Source of the DNA: Pseudofrankia inefficax
GTDB taxonomy: Bacteria > Actinomycetota > Actinomycetes > Frankiales > Frankiaceae
Assembly: GCF_000166135.1 (NCBI RefSeq)
Contig: NC_014666.1
Span: 6,510,001 to 6,574,000 of the forward strand
Length of the DNA: 64,000 nucleotides
Direction: 5' to 3'
In this document: piece after piece, positions 50,486 through 60,214 of the stretch
Layout of the letters: each line of letters opens with the position of its first letter
Numbering within the stretch: the first letter of the stretch is position 1
Made by a program: the position numbers and the translations under genes
The notes under the pieces: generated by a model
The model's input: the letters and a program-made list of their open reading frames with translations, nothing else
Databases searched by the model: none
What the model was told of the DNA's origin: nothing

Positions 50486-51159
50486 CCGTTCTGTCCGGCC
50501 GCGGCGCTCCGCGGGTCGGGGCGTCGGATCGCGCTCAGGAAAAGCTGGACGGCGTCGTGCGTCCGGCGGTCCCGCGTCTCGGCGTCGTGCAGAATTCCGA
50601 ATGACGCCATCCGCGCGGGAGCCATCGCCACCATTCCGAGGAAAAGCTCGGCCAGCTGGTCTGGGTCGTCCGCGCGGATCGTCCCGGCGGCGGCGTGCTC
50701 GCGCAGCAGGCTCGCGACGGCTTTCTGCCGCGGCCAGATGCGGTACGCCTTGTGGGCGATCTCGGGAAACCGGTCAGCCTGCGCGATCACCAGCCGCGAG
50801 AGCGCGACCATCTCGGGATCGAGCACCCGGCGCACGACGTTTTCCGCGACGGCCAGCAACGCGGTCTCCAGGTCGCTCGTGGACACGTCCTCCGCCGTTT
50901 GCGGGCTGGGCCAGTCCGGCCGCTCGATCGCCCAGTTGAGAACAGCGGAAAAGAGCTCCTCCTTGCCGCGAAACCGGGCGTACAACGACTGCTTCGTCGT
51001 GCCCGCGGACACGGCGACGTCCTCCACCGAGGTGCCCTCATAGCCGCGGGCCAGGAACAGGCGCAGGGCCGCTTCCTTGATGTCCCGTTCGAGCCGCGCC
51101 GCTTCCGCGCTGGTAGGGCGCCCACTGCCCCGGTTGGCGGGCGTCGCCGACCTCGTCAT
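50482..51159 (-). CDS. TetR-family regulator, 225 aa
   Basis: TetR-type DNA-binding domain (DIKEAALRLFLARGYEGTSV, then VSAGTTKQSLYARFRGKEEL) with a C-terminal helical domain. ATG 51159 is chosen to start MTRSATPANRGSGRPTSAEA; the frame open to 51222 runs into intergenic sequence. It overlaps the SGNH hydrolase stop by 4 nt and has no divergent partner. A 75-bp repeat element lies in its upstream region, and no clear palindromic operator was found there. The target is unknown. Confidence 0.87.
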   Translation of the reverse strand: MTRSATPANRGSGRPTSAEAARLERDIKEAALRLFLARGYEGTSVEDVAVSAGTTKQSLYARFRGKEELFSAVLNWAIERPDWPSPQTAEDVSTSDLETALLAVAENVVRRVLDPEMVALSRLVIAQADRFPEIAHKAYRIWPRQKAVASLLREHAAAGTIRADDPDQLAELFLGMVAMAPARMASFGILHDAETRDRRTHDAVQLFLSAIRRPDPRSAAAGQNG

Positions 51160-51233
51160 ACGACCAGTCTGGCAGGCGCGCCACCATCCCCGCCGGGCCC
51201 GAGGCCAGCCGCGCCGGACCATTCGCCGTTCGT

Positions 51234-51308
51234 TGATCGCTGTTTGGGCCCTCTGGTGGTCGCGAAAAGCGCCTCGCCACGACCACGGGAGGGCCCAAAC
51301 AGCGATCT
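51234..51308. repeat. 75-bp inverted-repeat element, copy E
   Basis: Starts TGATCGCTGTTTGGGCCCTC and ends GAGGGCCCAAACAGCGATCT, where the last base departs from the family. It lies between two minus-strand genes, upstream of TetR and beyond the MDR gene stop at 51356. Confidence 0.88.
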
Positions 51309-51355
51309 TGGCCCGAACGTGGCTCCGAGGCTGGCCGGCGGCCAGCGGGGGCGGG

Positions 51356-52321
51356 CTAGGGCCGGGCCACGAGTTTGCCGAAGAGGTCGCCGGCGAGCAT
51401 GGCCTGGAAGCCGGCCTGGGTCTCGGCGAGCGGGATGACCTCGTGGATCGGCGGCCGAAGATTCTGGTCGACGACCAGCCGGACGAGCTGTTCCAGGTCG
51501 TGGCGAGATCCCATGGTCGTACCCACGATCCGCAGGTTGGCCAGGTACACGCGCTCGATGTCGAGCGGCGGGTGCGATCCCGAGGTCATGCCGGCGACGA
51601 CGATGATGCCGCCGGCTCGCACGGCCTTCATCGAGTGCGCCCAGGTGGCCGCGCCGACGGTCTCGATGACCGCGTCGACCCGCTCCGGGAGGCGCGCCCC
51701 GGGCGGGAACGCCGCCGCCGCGCCGAGCGCGACGGCCCGCTCGCGCTTCTCCTCGGACCGGCCCGTCACCCACACCCGGACGCCGGCGGCCTTGCCCAGC
51801 ATGATCACCGCGGTCGCCACGCCGCCGCCGGCGCCCTGCATCAGCACCGTCGTGCCCGCGGTCGCCCCGGCCAGGACGAACAGCATGCGGTAGGCGGTGA
51901 GCCAGGCGGTCGGAAGACAGGCCGCGTGCTCGAAGGACAGCCCGGCCGGCTTCGGCACCAGGTTGCGCGTCGGCACGGCGATGCGCTCGGCCAGCCCGCC
52001 GTCATGGAAGTCCGACAGCATGGAGATCCTGGGGTCGAGCACCTCGTCGCCGGTCCACGCGGGATCGTTGATCAGCGAGTGGATCAGGACCTCGTTGCCG
52101 GACTCGTCGACGCCGGCCACGTCCGAGCCGAGCACCCGCGGCAGGGGCGCGTTCCGGGGGCCGTGGCCACGCAGCGACCAGATGTCGTGGTGGTTGAGCG
52201 ACGCCGCCCTGACCGTCACGACGCTCCAGCCCTCGGGAGCCGTCGGCTCCGGGTGCTCACCGACCTGGAGCCCCGCCAGCGGGTCGTCCGGATCCACGCG
52301 GTTCATCGTCGCGGCCAGCAT
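51356..52321 (-). CDS. Zinc-lacking MDR/quinone oxidoreductase-like protein, 321 aa
   Basis: A medium-chain dehydrogenase/reductase related to quinone oxidoreductase and enoyl reductases. The N-terminal MLAATMNRVDPDDPLAGL precedes a GroES-like domain with LNHHDIWSLRGHG and LGSDVAGVDESG, and a Rossmann segment LMQGAGGGVATAVI. The catalytic-zinc cysteine is missing, as in the quinone oxidoreductase branch. It reduces an alpha-beta unsaturated carbonyl with NADPH. Start ATG 52321 shares one base with the stop of the EthD gene (TGATG), so the two are coupled. Confidence 0.88.
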   Translation of the reverse strand: MLAATMNRVDPDDPLAGLQVGEHPEPTAPEGWSVVTVRAASLNHHDIWSLRGHGPRNAPLPRVLGSDVAGVDESGNEVLIHSLINDPAWTGDEVLDPRISMLSDFHDGGLAERIAVPTRNLVPKPAGLSFEHAACLPTAWLTAYRMLFVLAGATAGTTVLMQGAGGGVATAVIMLGKAAGVRVWVTGRSEEKRERAVALGAAAAFPPGARLPERVDAVIETVGAATWAHSMKAVRAGGIIVVAGMTSGSHPPLDIERVYLANLRIVGTTMGSRHDLEQLVRLVVDQNLRPPIHEVIPLAETQAGFQAMLAGDLFGKLVARP

Positions 52322-52680
52322 CAGCGGACGATCCCGATGTCACAGACGTCGGCGACGATCACGATTCGCTTGTCCTTGTCCATGAAATTCTCTTCATCGT
52401 CGCGCAGCACTTTCCCGTCGTCGCCAAGATACCAGCGGTTCCAGACCGCCAACTGGTCCCGGTCGACAAAACCGATCTCCGTCACACAGTCATACAACGT
52501 GTCCGTACTACCGCGCCCGAGCGTGACCGCGTGGTTCTGCACATAGTGCACGATGGCGGTCGCCACCTCGTCCGGGATTACCCGGTGAAAGAGCGGGGCG
52601 TGCCGATGCTCGTAGTAGTCGCGGAACTGCTCACGAGTCAGGTCCGGCCGTCTTTTGATGAGGGCGACGATTTTAATCAT
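52321..52680 (-). CDS. EthD-domain protein, 119 aa
   Basis: A small dimeric alpha-beta barrel of the EthD family (KIVALIKRRPDLTREQFRDY, then EHRHAPLF and HYVQNH). EthD proteins accompany P450 or other oxidative degradation systems such as that for ethyl tert-butyl ether; some are isomerases or hydrolases. The MDR gene overlaps its stop. Start ATG 52680. No P450 is adjacent, but three P450 genes lie in the window. Confidence 0.88.
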   Translation of the reverse strand: MIKIVALIKRRPDLTREQFRDYYEHRHAPLFHRVIPDEVATAIVHYVQNHAVTLGRGSTDTLYDCVTEIGFVDRDQLAVWNRWYLGDDGKVLRDDEENFMDKDKRIVIVADVCDIGIVR

Positions 52681-52912
52681 CGCGCCCGCCCGGCGGGAAC
52701 CAGCCTCTGGTCCGACGTCACCCGATCTCCTCCTCGCCGGTGTGGCACCACCGCAGGCTACCGGCCCTCTTGGCTAAAATCAACCGCAGCAGTATGATTA
52801 ACGGCACCGCCGAACGGTGACCACACCCGGGCGCGCGGCCTCCCACCCCTCGACGGAGTCGAGGAACCACAGACGTTCATGAAACCGGCGAGCCGACGGG
52901 AGCAGAACAGCG

Positions 52913-55900
52913 ATGTCTCTGATGGATGTGCGTAGCCCGGCCGAACGCCTCGCCGAGCTGACGGCGACGGACCCCGAGCTACAGGCCCTGCGGCCCGACC
53001 CCGACGTCACCGCGCGGGTCCGTCGGCCCGATCTGTCGTACCAGCAGGTCATCACGACCGTCCTCGACGGCTACGCGGCACGGCCGGCCCTGGGCCGACG
53101 CGGCTACGAGGTGATCCAGGACGAGGCGGGACGCGCCCAGCGGTCCCATCTGGCGGGCTTCGACACGATCACCTACGGAACGCTGCACGACCGCGTCCAG
53201 CGCCTGGCCGCCGCCTGGCGGCACGACCCGCGCTACCGGGTTGATCCAGGTGACTTCGTCTGCGTGCTCGGTTTCACGAGCACCGACTACGTGACGGTCG
53301 ACCTGGCGGCCGCCTACGCGCTCGCGGTGAGCGTCCCGCTGCAGGCCACCCTGGCGGCCGCGAACCTGGGCGACATCCTCACCGACACCGCGCCGACCCT
53401 CCTGGCCGCAGAGCTGGCCGACCTCACGCTGGCGGCGACGCTGGCCGGGGCGCACGCCTCGGTCCGGACGGTCCTCGCGCTCGGGTTCGACGCCCGGGTC
53501 GACGAGGACCGCGAGCGCCTCGCCGCGGCGGCGGCGGAACTCGCCAGCAACGGTTCGGCGGCGCGCCTCGTCACCCTCGACCAGGTGCTGGCCGACGCTG
53601 CCGGGCTGCCCGCGTGGGAGCCGCTGCCGGCCGCCGGCGCGGGCGCCGACCGGATGACGCTGCTCATCCACTCGTCCGGGAGCACCGGCACGCCCAAGGG
53701 CGTGATCATCACCGAGCGCACGACGAAGGCGCAGTGGGATCCCGGGGAGCGCCCGGCCCCGGTGATCCGGCTCGCCTTCGCGCCGCTGAACCACATGGCG
53801 GGCCGCAACGTCGTGTACTCGGCGCTGGCCCGCGGCGGCCGGGTGAACTTCACGGCGGCCAGCGACCTGTCCACGGTCTTCGAGGACATCCGGCTGACCC
53901 GCCCGACCGAGGTCCTGGCGTTTCCCCGGATCCTCGAACTGATCCACCACCACTTCGTCCGCCAGGTCGTCCGGCGCACGGCCGACGGCCTCGACGTCGA
54001 CGTGGCCCGCGCCGAGGTCATGCGGCTGATGCGCGCCGAGTTCCTCGGCGACCGGGTCTGCACGATCGGTGGCGCGGGCGCGCCGGTGACACCCGAGGTG
54101 GGCCGCTTCACCGAGGAGTGTTTCGGGGTGCGGCTGGGCGGCGGCTACGGCTCGACCGAGGCCGGCACGATGGCGGTCAAGGGCCGGGTCCTGCGCCCCC
54201 CGGTCCTCGACTACCGGCTGCGCGAGGTCCCGGAGCTCGGCTACCTGCTCACGGACAAGCCCTATCCGCGGGGTGAGTTCTGCGTCAGGAGCGAGCGGGC
54301 CACTCCCGGCTACTTCAAGCGGCCGGAGGCGACGGCCGCCCTGTTCGACGCCGACGGGTTCCTGTGCACCGGCGACATCGTGGAGGAACGCGGCCCGGAC
54401 CAGATCGAATGGATCGGGCGGCGCAACGACGTGCTGAAGCTCTCCCAGAGCGAGTTCGTGGCCGTCGGCGCGCTGGCCACGACGTTCGAGAACGGCAGCC
54501 CGGTCATCGACCAGATCTTCGTCTACGGCAGCTCGTCGCGTTCCTTTGTGCTCGCCGTCGTCGTCCCCAACGCCGACGTGGTGCGCGACCGCCTCGGCGG
54601 CGGCGCGACCGAGGCCGCGGTGCGCGACCTGATCCGGGCCGAGCTGCGCGCCGTGGCGTCGAAGGAGGATCTGCGGACGTTCGAGGTGCCCCGTGACTTC
54701 CTCGTCGAGCACGAGCCCTTCACCCACGAGAACGGGCTGCTCTCCAGCGTGCACAAGCGCATGCGCCCCGCGCTGGAGGCCAAGTACCGCGCTCGGCTCG
54801 AAGAGCTGTACACGGAGCTCGAACGCCGCCAGACCGAGGACCTCGTCGCGCTCCGCGATCTCGACGGCACCACCAGCGTCCTGGACAGGGTGGCCCGAGC
54901 GCTCGAGGTAGCGCTGGGCGTCACCGGCCTCGACCCGGCCGCCGAACTCGGCTTCGTCGACCTAGGCGGTGACTCACTGGGCGCGGCGACGTTCGCCGCG
55001 ATGCTGGCGGACATCTTCGGCGTCACCGTGCCGGTCAGCGCGATCCTCAGCCCCGCGGGCGGCCCACGGAGCTGGGCTGCTCTGATCGAGTCCGCTCTCG
55101 ACCCGTCCGTCACCCGGCTCGCGACCTTCGAGCGCGTGCACGGCCCGGGTGCCCGCCGCCTGCGCGCCACCGACCTGGGTCTCGCCGCCTTCCTCCCGGC
55201 CGGCACGCTCGCGAACGCGCCGGTCGAACCGCCGCCAGCGGTGTCCACCTGCGTGCTGCTCACCGGGGCCACGGGTTTCCTCGGTCGCTTCCTGTGTCTC
55301 GACTGGCTCGAACGCCTCGCGGTGACCGGCGGGACGCTCGTCTGCCTGGTGCGCGCGACCGACGAGGCCGCGGCCAGGCGTCGTCTCGCCGCGGTGTTCG
55401 ACACCGATCCCGACCTGCGGCGGCGGTTCGCCGCGCTGAGCGACGCCCGGTTGGAGGTCGTCGTCGGCGACGTCGCGCAGCCGTGGCTGGGGCTGACCGA
55501 GCAGGAGTTCGACCGCCTGGCGCGGGACGTGGACCGGATCGTCCATCCGGGCGCGCTCGTCAACCACGTCCTGCCGTACGAGGACCTGTTCGGACCGAAC
55601 GTCGCCGGGACGGCGGAACTGGTCCGGCTGGCGCTGACGCGGCGGCAGAAGCGCTTCGACTTCGTCTCGTCCGCCGCGACCACCTATCTGATCGACCAAG
55701 ACCCCTCAGCGGACGATGCGGACTCGGTGCCTGATGAGACCGCGCCGCTGCTCGATGAGATCGACCTCGACCGGTTCCGAATGGGCTACGGCGTCAGCAA
55801 ATGGGCGGCGGAGCAGGTCCTGCTGCAGGCGCACCGCGAGTTCGGGCTGCCGGTGAACATCTTCCGCGGCGACATGATGCTCGCGCACCAGCGGTACCGG

Positions 55901-56443
55901 GGGCAGATCAACGTGCCCGACGTCTTCACCCGGCTGCTCACGAGCGTCGTTCTGACCGGGCTCGCGCCGGCCTCGTTCTACCGGTCCGGAGCGACGGCCC
56001 AAGCGCACTACGACGGCCTCCCGGTGGATTTCGTCGCCGCGGCGATCGCGGGAATCGGTGCCCAGCCGAACGACGGCTTCGGCTGCTATCACGTCATGAA
56101 CCACCACGCGGACGACGGCATCTCGCTCGACACTTTCGTGGAGTGGATCGTCGAGGCGGGCTACCCCGTCGAACGGGTGCCCGACTACGGCGTCTGGCTG
56201 GACCGCTTCGAGACCAAGCTCAAGGCGCTGCCGGAGGCGAAGCGCCAGCACTCGTCCCTGTCGGTCCTGGCCTCGCTGCGCACGCCCCGCCCGGTCGAAC
56301 CGATGCCCGGCACCGAGCGGTTCCAGGCGGCCGTCGGCACCCTCCCGACCGGCCCCGCCGTACCCGGCCTGACCAGGGACTTCCTCCGCAAGTGCCTGAC
56401 CGACATGGCTCACCTCGGTCTGATCCCGCCCCTGCCAGCCTGA
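52913..56443 (+). CDS. car: Carboxylic acid reductase, 1176 aa
   Basis: Multidomain enzyme reducing a carboxylic acid to an aldehyde using ATP and NADPH. Domains in order: adenylation (about 1-640, P-loop IHSSGSTGTPKGVIIT), a carrier domain with phosphopantetheine-attachment Ser688 in DLGGDSLG, and a C-terminal reductase with nucleotide motif TGATGFLGR near residue 783 and catalytic YGVSK. Length is normal. Activity needs a phosphopantetheinyl transferase, and none is in this window. The ATG at 52913 is used; ATG 52922 is an alternative. It is monocistronic on +, preceded by a 232-nt spacer with no recognised operator, and convergent with the STAND gene. Confidence 0.96.
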   Translation: MSLMDVRSPAERLAELTATDPELQALRPDPDVTARVRRPDLSYQQVITTVLDGYAARPALGRRGYEVIQDEAGRAQRSHLAGFDTITYGTLHDRVQRLAAAWRHDPRYRVDPGDFVCVLGFTSTDYVTVDLAAAYALAVSVPLQATLAAANLGDILTDTAPTLLAAELADLTLAATLAGAHASVRTVLALGFDARVDEDRERLAAAAAELASNGSAARLVTLDQVLADAAGLPAWEPLPAAGAGADRMTLLIHSSGSTGTPKGVIITERTTKAQWDPGERPAPVIRLAFAPLNHMAGRNVVYSALARGGRVNFTAASDLSTVFEDIRLTRPTEVLAFPRILELIHHHFVRQVVRRTADGLDVDVARAEVMRLMRAEFLGDRVCTIGGAGAPVTPEVGRFTEECFGVRLGGGYGSTEAGTMAVKGRVLRPPVLDYRLREVPELGYLLTDKPYPRGEFCVRSERATPGYFKRPEATAALFDADGFLCTGDIVEERGPDQIEWIGRRNDVLKLSQSEFVAVGALATTFENGSPVIDQIFVYGSSSRSFVLAVVVPNADVVRDRLGGGATEAAVRDLIRAELRAVASKEDLRTFEVPRDFLVEHEPFTHENGLLSSVHKRMRPALEAKYRARLEELYTELERRQTEDLVALRDLDGTTSVLDRVARALEVALGVTGLDPAAELGFVDLGGDSLGAATFAAMLADIFGVTVPVSAILSPAGGPRSWAALIESALDPSVTRLATFERVHGPGARRLRATDLGLAAFLPAGTLANAPVEPPPAVSTCVLLTGATGFLGRFLCLDWLERLAVTGGTLVCLVRATDEAAARRRLAAVFDTDPDLRRRFAALSDARLEVVVGDVAQPWLGLTEQEFDRLARDVDRIVHPGALVNHVLPYEDLFGPNVAGTAELVRLALTRRQKRFDFVSSAATTYLIDQDPSADDADSVPDETAPLLDEIDLDRFRMGYGVSKWAAEQVLLQAHREFGLPVNIFRGDMMLAHQRYRGQINVPDVFTRLLTSVVLTGLAPASFYRSGATAQAHYDGLPVDFVAAAIAGIGAQPNDGFGCYHVMNHHADDGISLDTFVEWIVEAGYPVERVPDYGVWLDRFETKLKALPEAKRQHSSLSVLASLRTPRPVEPMPGTERFQAAVGTLPTGPAVPGLTRDFLRKCLTDMAHLGLIPPLPA

Positions 56444-56447
56444 CGCC

Positions 56448-56467
56448 GGGGTAGCGAGTCGTACCCC
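56448..56467. terminator. Short hairpin between convergent genes
   Basis: GGGGTA and TACCCC arms (6 bp) with an 8-nt loop fill most of the 26-nt gap between the reductase stop and the STAND gene stop. Confidence 0.5.
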
Positions 56468-56469
56468 CA

Positions 56470-59400
56470 TCAGGGCCACCAGGCCTGGGAGCGCCGAAGA
56501 GCCGAGATCACCGAGGCGCCCACGGCCTCCGCGGCTACCACCTTGTCACGCAACATGATGAGGACGACGCGCATGATCGTCGATCGACCGTCCAGGGAGG
56601 CCGTCGTCAGGGTCTGGCGGAGGACCTCGTCACGCTCGACGGCAGGCAGGTGCGGCAGCAGGCCGGCGAGCGCCTCGGCCCGCAGGCGCAGGAGGTCGAC
56701 GGCGTACGCGGCGGCGAGTGCCTGGCGCAGAACCGGCGCACGGTCGCGGGCCGGCATTTGTGCCGCGAGGTTGGCCAGGCTCCGCGCCCAGACATAGGGC
56801 TGGTCAACGGTGACGTCCGGCAGGGCGTCCCGGATAAGCGCGTCAACCTCGCCGGCCGGCTGGCCTGTCCATTGGTCCGCCCAGAGGTACCCGTCGCCGA
56901 TGGTCCTGGCGGCGGAGAGCGCCTGACGCAGCACGCTATCGCGTTCCGGGGCCGGCACGTGTGGCGCGAGGCCGGTCAAGGCCCACGCTCGGCGCCGTGG
57001 CACGTCAATGGCGTTGGCGGCGGAGAGCGCCTGGTCGAGGACCGCGTCCGCCGCCGCGGGTAGGCATGTCGCGATATACGTCATCGCCCGCGCCCGCCGA
57101 TGGGGCGACCGAAGGGAGGCGGCCGCGGTAACCGCCTGCGCGGTTATCCGGTCTGGCGCGGAGTGCGGCGGCCAACACGCCGCCACCTGAGCGAGCGTCC
57201 TCGCCAGTAGGGCCGGCTCGGCGATCGCGACCGCGCCGGCCAACGCGCGAACGAGAAGCTGGTCGCGTTCGGTGGCCGGTGAAGCGACCGCCCCGCCAAT
57301 GAACAAGCCCGCGCGATCGTAGGGATCTTTAACGGTGGCCGCGATGGCAAGACCTCGGCGTAGAACAGCGTCGGCGTCGGACGCGGGCAGGTACGGCGCC
57401 AGGCCGATCAGGGCTCTCGCCCGCACGGAAGGCGGGTCGAGGCGTGCCGCGATCGATACTGCTCGCCCGCTCAACGCGCCGGTTAGATGCGGCGCCATAC
57501 GGATCAGCACATACGTCTGATCATGAAGTGTCATACCATTTTCATCATCCCAGAAATCGAGTACGTGTTCGGACGCGAAGATCGTTGGGGCAATTCTGTC
57601 GTCAAGCCCCCACACTTCGTGATCGATGGTCGTGGTGATATCCAGGGCCCGGTTCAGGATCTGGTCGCGTTCAGCGGCAGGCAGATACGTGGCGAGCTCG
57701 GCTAGCTTCAATGCCTTGAAATAGGGCATCAGCGGCTCGTCCGCCAGGGCAGCCGCGACGTCCCGCAGAATCGGGTCGCGTTCGGACGCGGGCAGTTGCG
57801 GCGCGAGGTCGATCAGGGCCTCAATACGCTCGTACGGCCCCCTCAGGGCCGTGGCGACGGCCAAGGCTTGGCGAAAGATTACCTCGCGATCGGTGACGGG
57901 CAGGTAGGGCGTCAGTCCGATCAGAGCTTCGACCCGGAGATGCGGGTCAGGGGTCGCCTGAGCGTAGGCCAGAGCATGGGCCGGCAGCCAGATCCGATTT
58001 TCAACCAACAGGGCGATCAGTTCGGCTGGGATATTTTCCGCGAGGCTCGCGATCGAACCGATCAACAGGGAATAGGTGACCAGCCTGACAAACATTGTGG
58101 CGTCGTCCGCCGGGGCCTGGCCCTCGGTGTATTTCGAGGCAGCACGGATGGACGCCAGGTAGACGTTGGCCGTCCCCTGGTTCTCGTGAGCCGCGTGCCA
58201 GATGTTCACGGCCCTGCCGTCCGGGCCTTCGCCCCCGAGAGACAGGAGACGGTCGACGATGACGAGGCTGTCGGCGGCGAGCAGATGCTCGACGAGCGAG
58301 GTCAGGCCATACCTGTCGAGGTCATCGCGAGCGCCGCCGTCCCGGAGGCGGGGCAGATCGTCCGCCAGTCCGCCCCAGCGGTCGAGCAACCAGGCCGCGA
58401 GTCTGCCGTGAAGGCCCGCGAGCTGGTCCCGGGTCAAGGCGCCTCTGGCGAAGTCGAACAACAGGTCATGGAGGGTGACCGTCGAGGTCGCCCGATCGAG
58501 CCGGAGCAGGCTGCGCCGCGAGAACAGGTCCAGGAGATCCTCGGCGTCGAGGCCGTCGAGGCCGCCGGTGAGATTCCAGAAGCCCAGGACGACCTCGGCC
58601 GGAACAGGGCCGCGGCCTTCGAAGGCCGCGAGCTCACGGAACCGCTGCGCCTGGGCCTCCGGCAGGGCCCCGACCGAGGCGTCGAGCGCGACGAGAAGAG
58701 AGGGATGCGGATAGTGGGGAAAGCGGGCCTTGATGGCGTCGAGGTCGGCGCGGCGCAGGCGTTCGGCCACGGTCTCCCAGCGGCGGCCCGTTCCGACCAT
58801 CGCGCCGGTGAGCGCCAGCGCGAGGACCAGACCGTCACATCGTTTCAGGACGAGATCGGCCGCGGGCGGTAGATCCTCTACCTCACAACGGGCATACGAG
58901 GCCAGAATCCGCCGAGAGGTCATCGGATCGGCGGTCGCCAGCTCGTAGACGTCGGCGTCCCCGTAAAGAGTGTCCCGGGATCGGGTGGTGACAAGGATGC
59001 GCGTCCCCGCGGGGACCTGGAGCGCGTCGAGGACGCCGATGTCCCACACGTCGTCGAGGACAAGCAGGGCACGCGCGTCGACGAGCACCTCGCGCAGCCG
59101 GCGCGAGCCGTCAGCCGGGTCGAGCACCTGAGCACGGTCCCCGAACGCGGTCAGAACCTCGCCGAGAAGGCTGATCGGATCCGGACGCTGGCCGACGCCA
59201 AGCCAGAGGATCCCGTCAGGGAATGCCTCCCGCACGGCGGGGTCGTGCGCGATCGCCATCGCGAGCGTCGACTTGCCCACGCCGCCCATGCCGACGACCC
59301 CGACCACCTGACTGGCGCTGCCCGCGACCAGCCTCGTCCGGACGGCCGCCGTGTCCACGGTCCGCTCGACGAAGAAGGCCGGAAGCGTCGGCACCCAGGC

Positions 59401-59691
59401 TGGTGCTGGTATCAGGCGTCGGCGGCTGGCTCCCCCCGTCGCCGCGGTGGCGAACACGGGATTCGCCGGCCACCGTTCCGCGGCCGCCGCGAGCAGGCGA
59501 CGGCGCCCGTCGGCGACGAGGCCACCTTCCAGCTTCTCCGCCACCTCGCGCCAGAACGTGTCGGCGTCGATCATCCACACGGGCATTCGGCCTGGCCGCC
59601 AGCCGGCGGCGACGAGCAGGTGACGAGCGGAAACCGGATCCGGATAAAGATCCGCGAGTTCGCGGACCTCCTCCTCCGACAGCCTGTCCAT
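56470..59691 (-). CDS. STAND NTPase with N-terminal effector-associated domain-like segment and helical repeats, 1073 aa
   Basis: Residues 1-82 resemble effector-associated domain 1 (EAD1): a helical segment with LADLYPDPVSARHLLVAAG, FWREVAEKLEGG, LLAAAAERWPANPVF. Then comes an NB-ARC/AP-ATPase module with Walker A GMGGVGKST (134-142) and Walker B LLVLDDVWD (209-217), the sensor VTTRSR, and a winged-helix segment with TLHDLLFDFARG. From about residue 585 to 1035 there are some ten imperfect 34-36-residue helical repeats with consensus ALxGLxPYLPAxERDxVLRQAL. The layout is that of bacterial STAND sensors that oligomerise on a ligand and recruit an effector through EAD-EAD contacts. No effector domain is fused. 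Divergent from an ArsR regulator and a small membrane protein. Confidence 0.85.
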   Translation of the reverse strand: MDRLSEEEVRELADLYPDPVSARHLLVAAGWRPGRMPVWMIDADTFWREVAEKLEGGLVADGRRRLLAAAAERWPANPVFATAATGGASRRRLIPAPAWVPTLPAFFVERTVDTAAVRTRLVAGSASQVVGVVGMGGVGKSTLAMAIAHDPAVREAFPDGILWLGVGQRPDPISLLGEVLTAFGDRAQVLDPADGSRRLREVLVDARALLVLDDVWDIGVLDALQVPAGTRILVTTRSRDTLYGDADVYELATADPMTSRRILASYARCEVEDLPPAADLVLKRCDGLVLALALTGAMVGTGRRWETVAERLRRADLDAIKARFPHYPHPSLLVALDASVGALPEAQAQRFRELAAFEGRGPVPAEVVLGFWNLTGGLDGLDAEDLLDLFSRRSLLRLDRATSTVTLHDLLFDFARGALTRDQLAGLHGRLAAWLLDRWGGLADDLPRLRDGGARDDLDRYGLTSLVEHLLAADSLVIVDRLLSLGGEGPDGRAVNIWHAAHENQGTANVYLASIRAASKYTEGQAPADDATMFVRLVTYSLLIGSIASLAENIPAELIALLVENRIWLPAHALAYAQATPDPHLRVEALIGLTPYLPVTDREVIFRQALAVATALRGPYERIEALIDLAPQLPASERDPILRDVAAALADEPLMPYFKALKLAELATYLPAAERDQILNRALDITTTIDHEVWGLDDRIAPTIFASEHVLDFWDDENGMTLHDQTYVLIRMAPHLTGALSGRAVSIAARLDPPSVRARALIGLAPYLPASDADAVLRRGLAIAATVKDPYDRAGLFIGGAVASPATERDQLLVRALAGAVAIAEPALLARTLAQVAACWPPHSAPDRITAQAVTAAASLRSPHRRARAMTYIATCLPAAADAVLDQALSAANAIDVPRRRAWALTGLAPHVPAPERDSVLRQALSAARTIGDGYLWADQWTGQPAGEVDALIRDALPDVTVDQPYVWARSLANLAAQMPARDRAPVLRQALAAAYAVDLLRLRAEALAGLLPHLPAVERDEVLRQTLTTASLDGRSTIMRVVLIMLRDKVVAAEAVGASVISALRRSQAWWP

Positions 59692-59791
59692 CAGCGTTCA
59701 CCCCCGTCGCCGCGAGGCCCCGCGGCAGTCGGCGTGAACCCAACCGCATCATTCCACCGCGCGCCCGCGCTCTGCTCCGGCGCGGCGGCGT

Positions 59792-59820
59792 TTGACTTCC
59801 ACCTCCGGCACATGCAAACT
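59792..59820 (+). promoter_or_regulatory. Likely promoter for ArsR gene
   Basis: TTGACT and CAAACT boxes are 17 nt apart, ending 27 nt before the GTG at 59848. The region around 59790-59830 is less GC-rich than its surroundings. The STAND gene starts 100 nt away on the other strand. Confidence 0.5.
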
Positions 59821-59847
59821 TTTCCTTGCTGGTGCCAAGGAGGTGTT

Positions 59848-60213
59848 GTGGGACAGACTGAGATCACCGGAGACGAGCTGGTTCGGGTCTTCGCGGCACT
59901 TGCCAACCCCCACCGCCTCCGGACGATCGCGGCGCTGGTCGGTGGGCGCGCCTATGTCAGCCAGCTCGCCCGGGACCTGGGGATGAGCCGTCCCCTCCTG
60001 CAGGTCCATCTGCGCCGGCTGGAGGCCGTCGGCCTCGTCTCGCCACACATCGAGGTGTCCGACGACGGCAAGGCCATGAAGTTCTACGAGGTCGCGCCCT
60101 TCGCGCTGACCGTCACGCCCGAGATTCTCGCGGCGGCCGCCGCGACCCTGACCACCGACGCGGACGGAGCGTCTGAACGGCGCTCCGCCGAATCACGCGA
60201 GAACGGAGACTGA
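59848..60213 (+). CDS. ArsR-like winged-helix regulator, 121 aa
   Basis: A small winged-helix repressor: LVRVFAALANPHRLRTIAAL, then VSQLARDLGMSRPLLQVHLR and a beta wing HIEVSDDGKAMKFYEV. No metal-binding cysteine motif (CxC or ELCVCD) is present, so it is probably not a metal sensor. The GTG at 59848 is chosen because AAGGAGG lies just upstream, although spacing is short; ATG 59812 is an alternative. The small membrane protein gene begins 1 nt after its stop, so the two are co-transcribed, and it may also act on the divergent STAND gene. Confidence 0.85.
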   Translation: MGQTEITGDELVRVFAALANPHRLRTIAALVGGRAYVSQLARDLGMSRPLLQVHLRRLEAVGLVSPHIEVSDDGKAMKFYEVAPFALTVTPEILAAAAATLTTDADGASERRSAESRENGD

Positions 60214-60214
60214 C

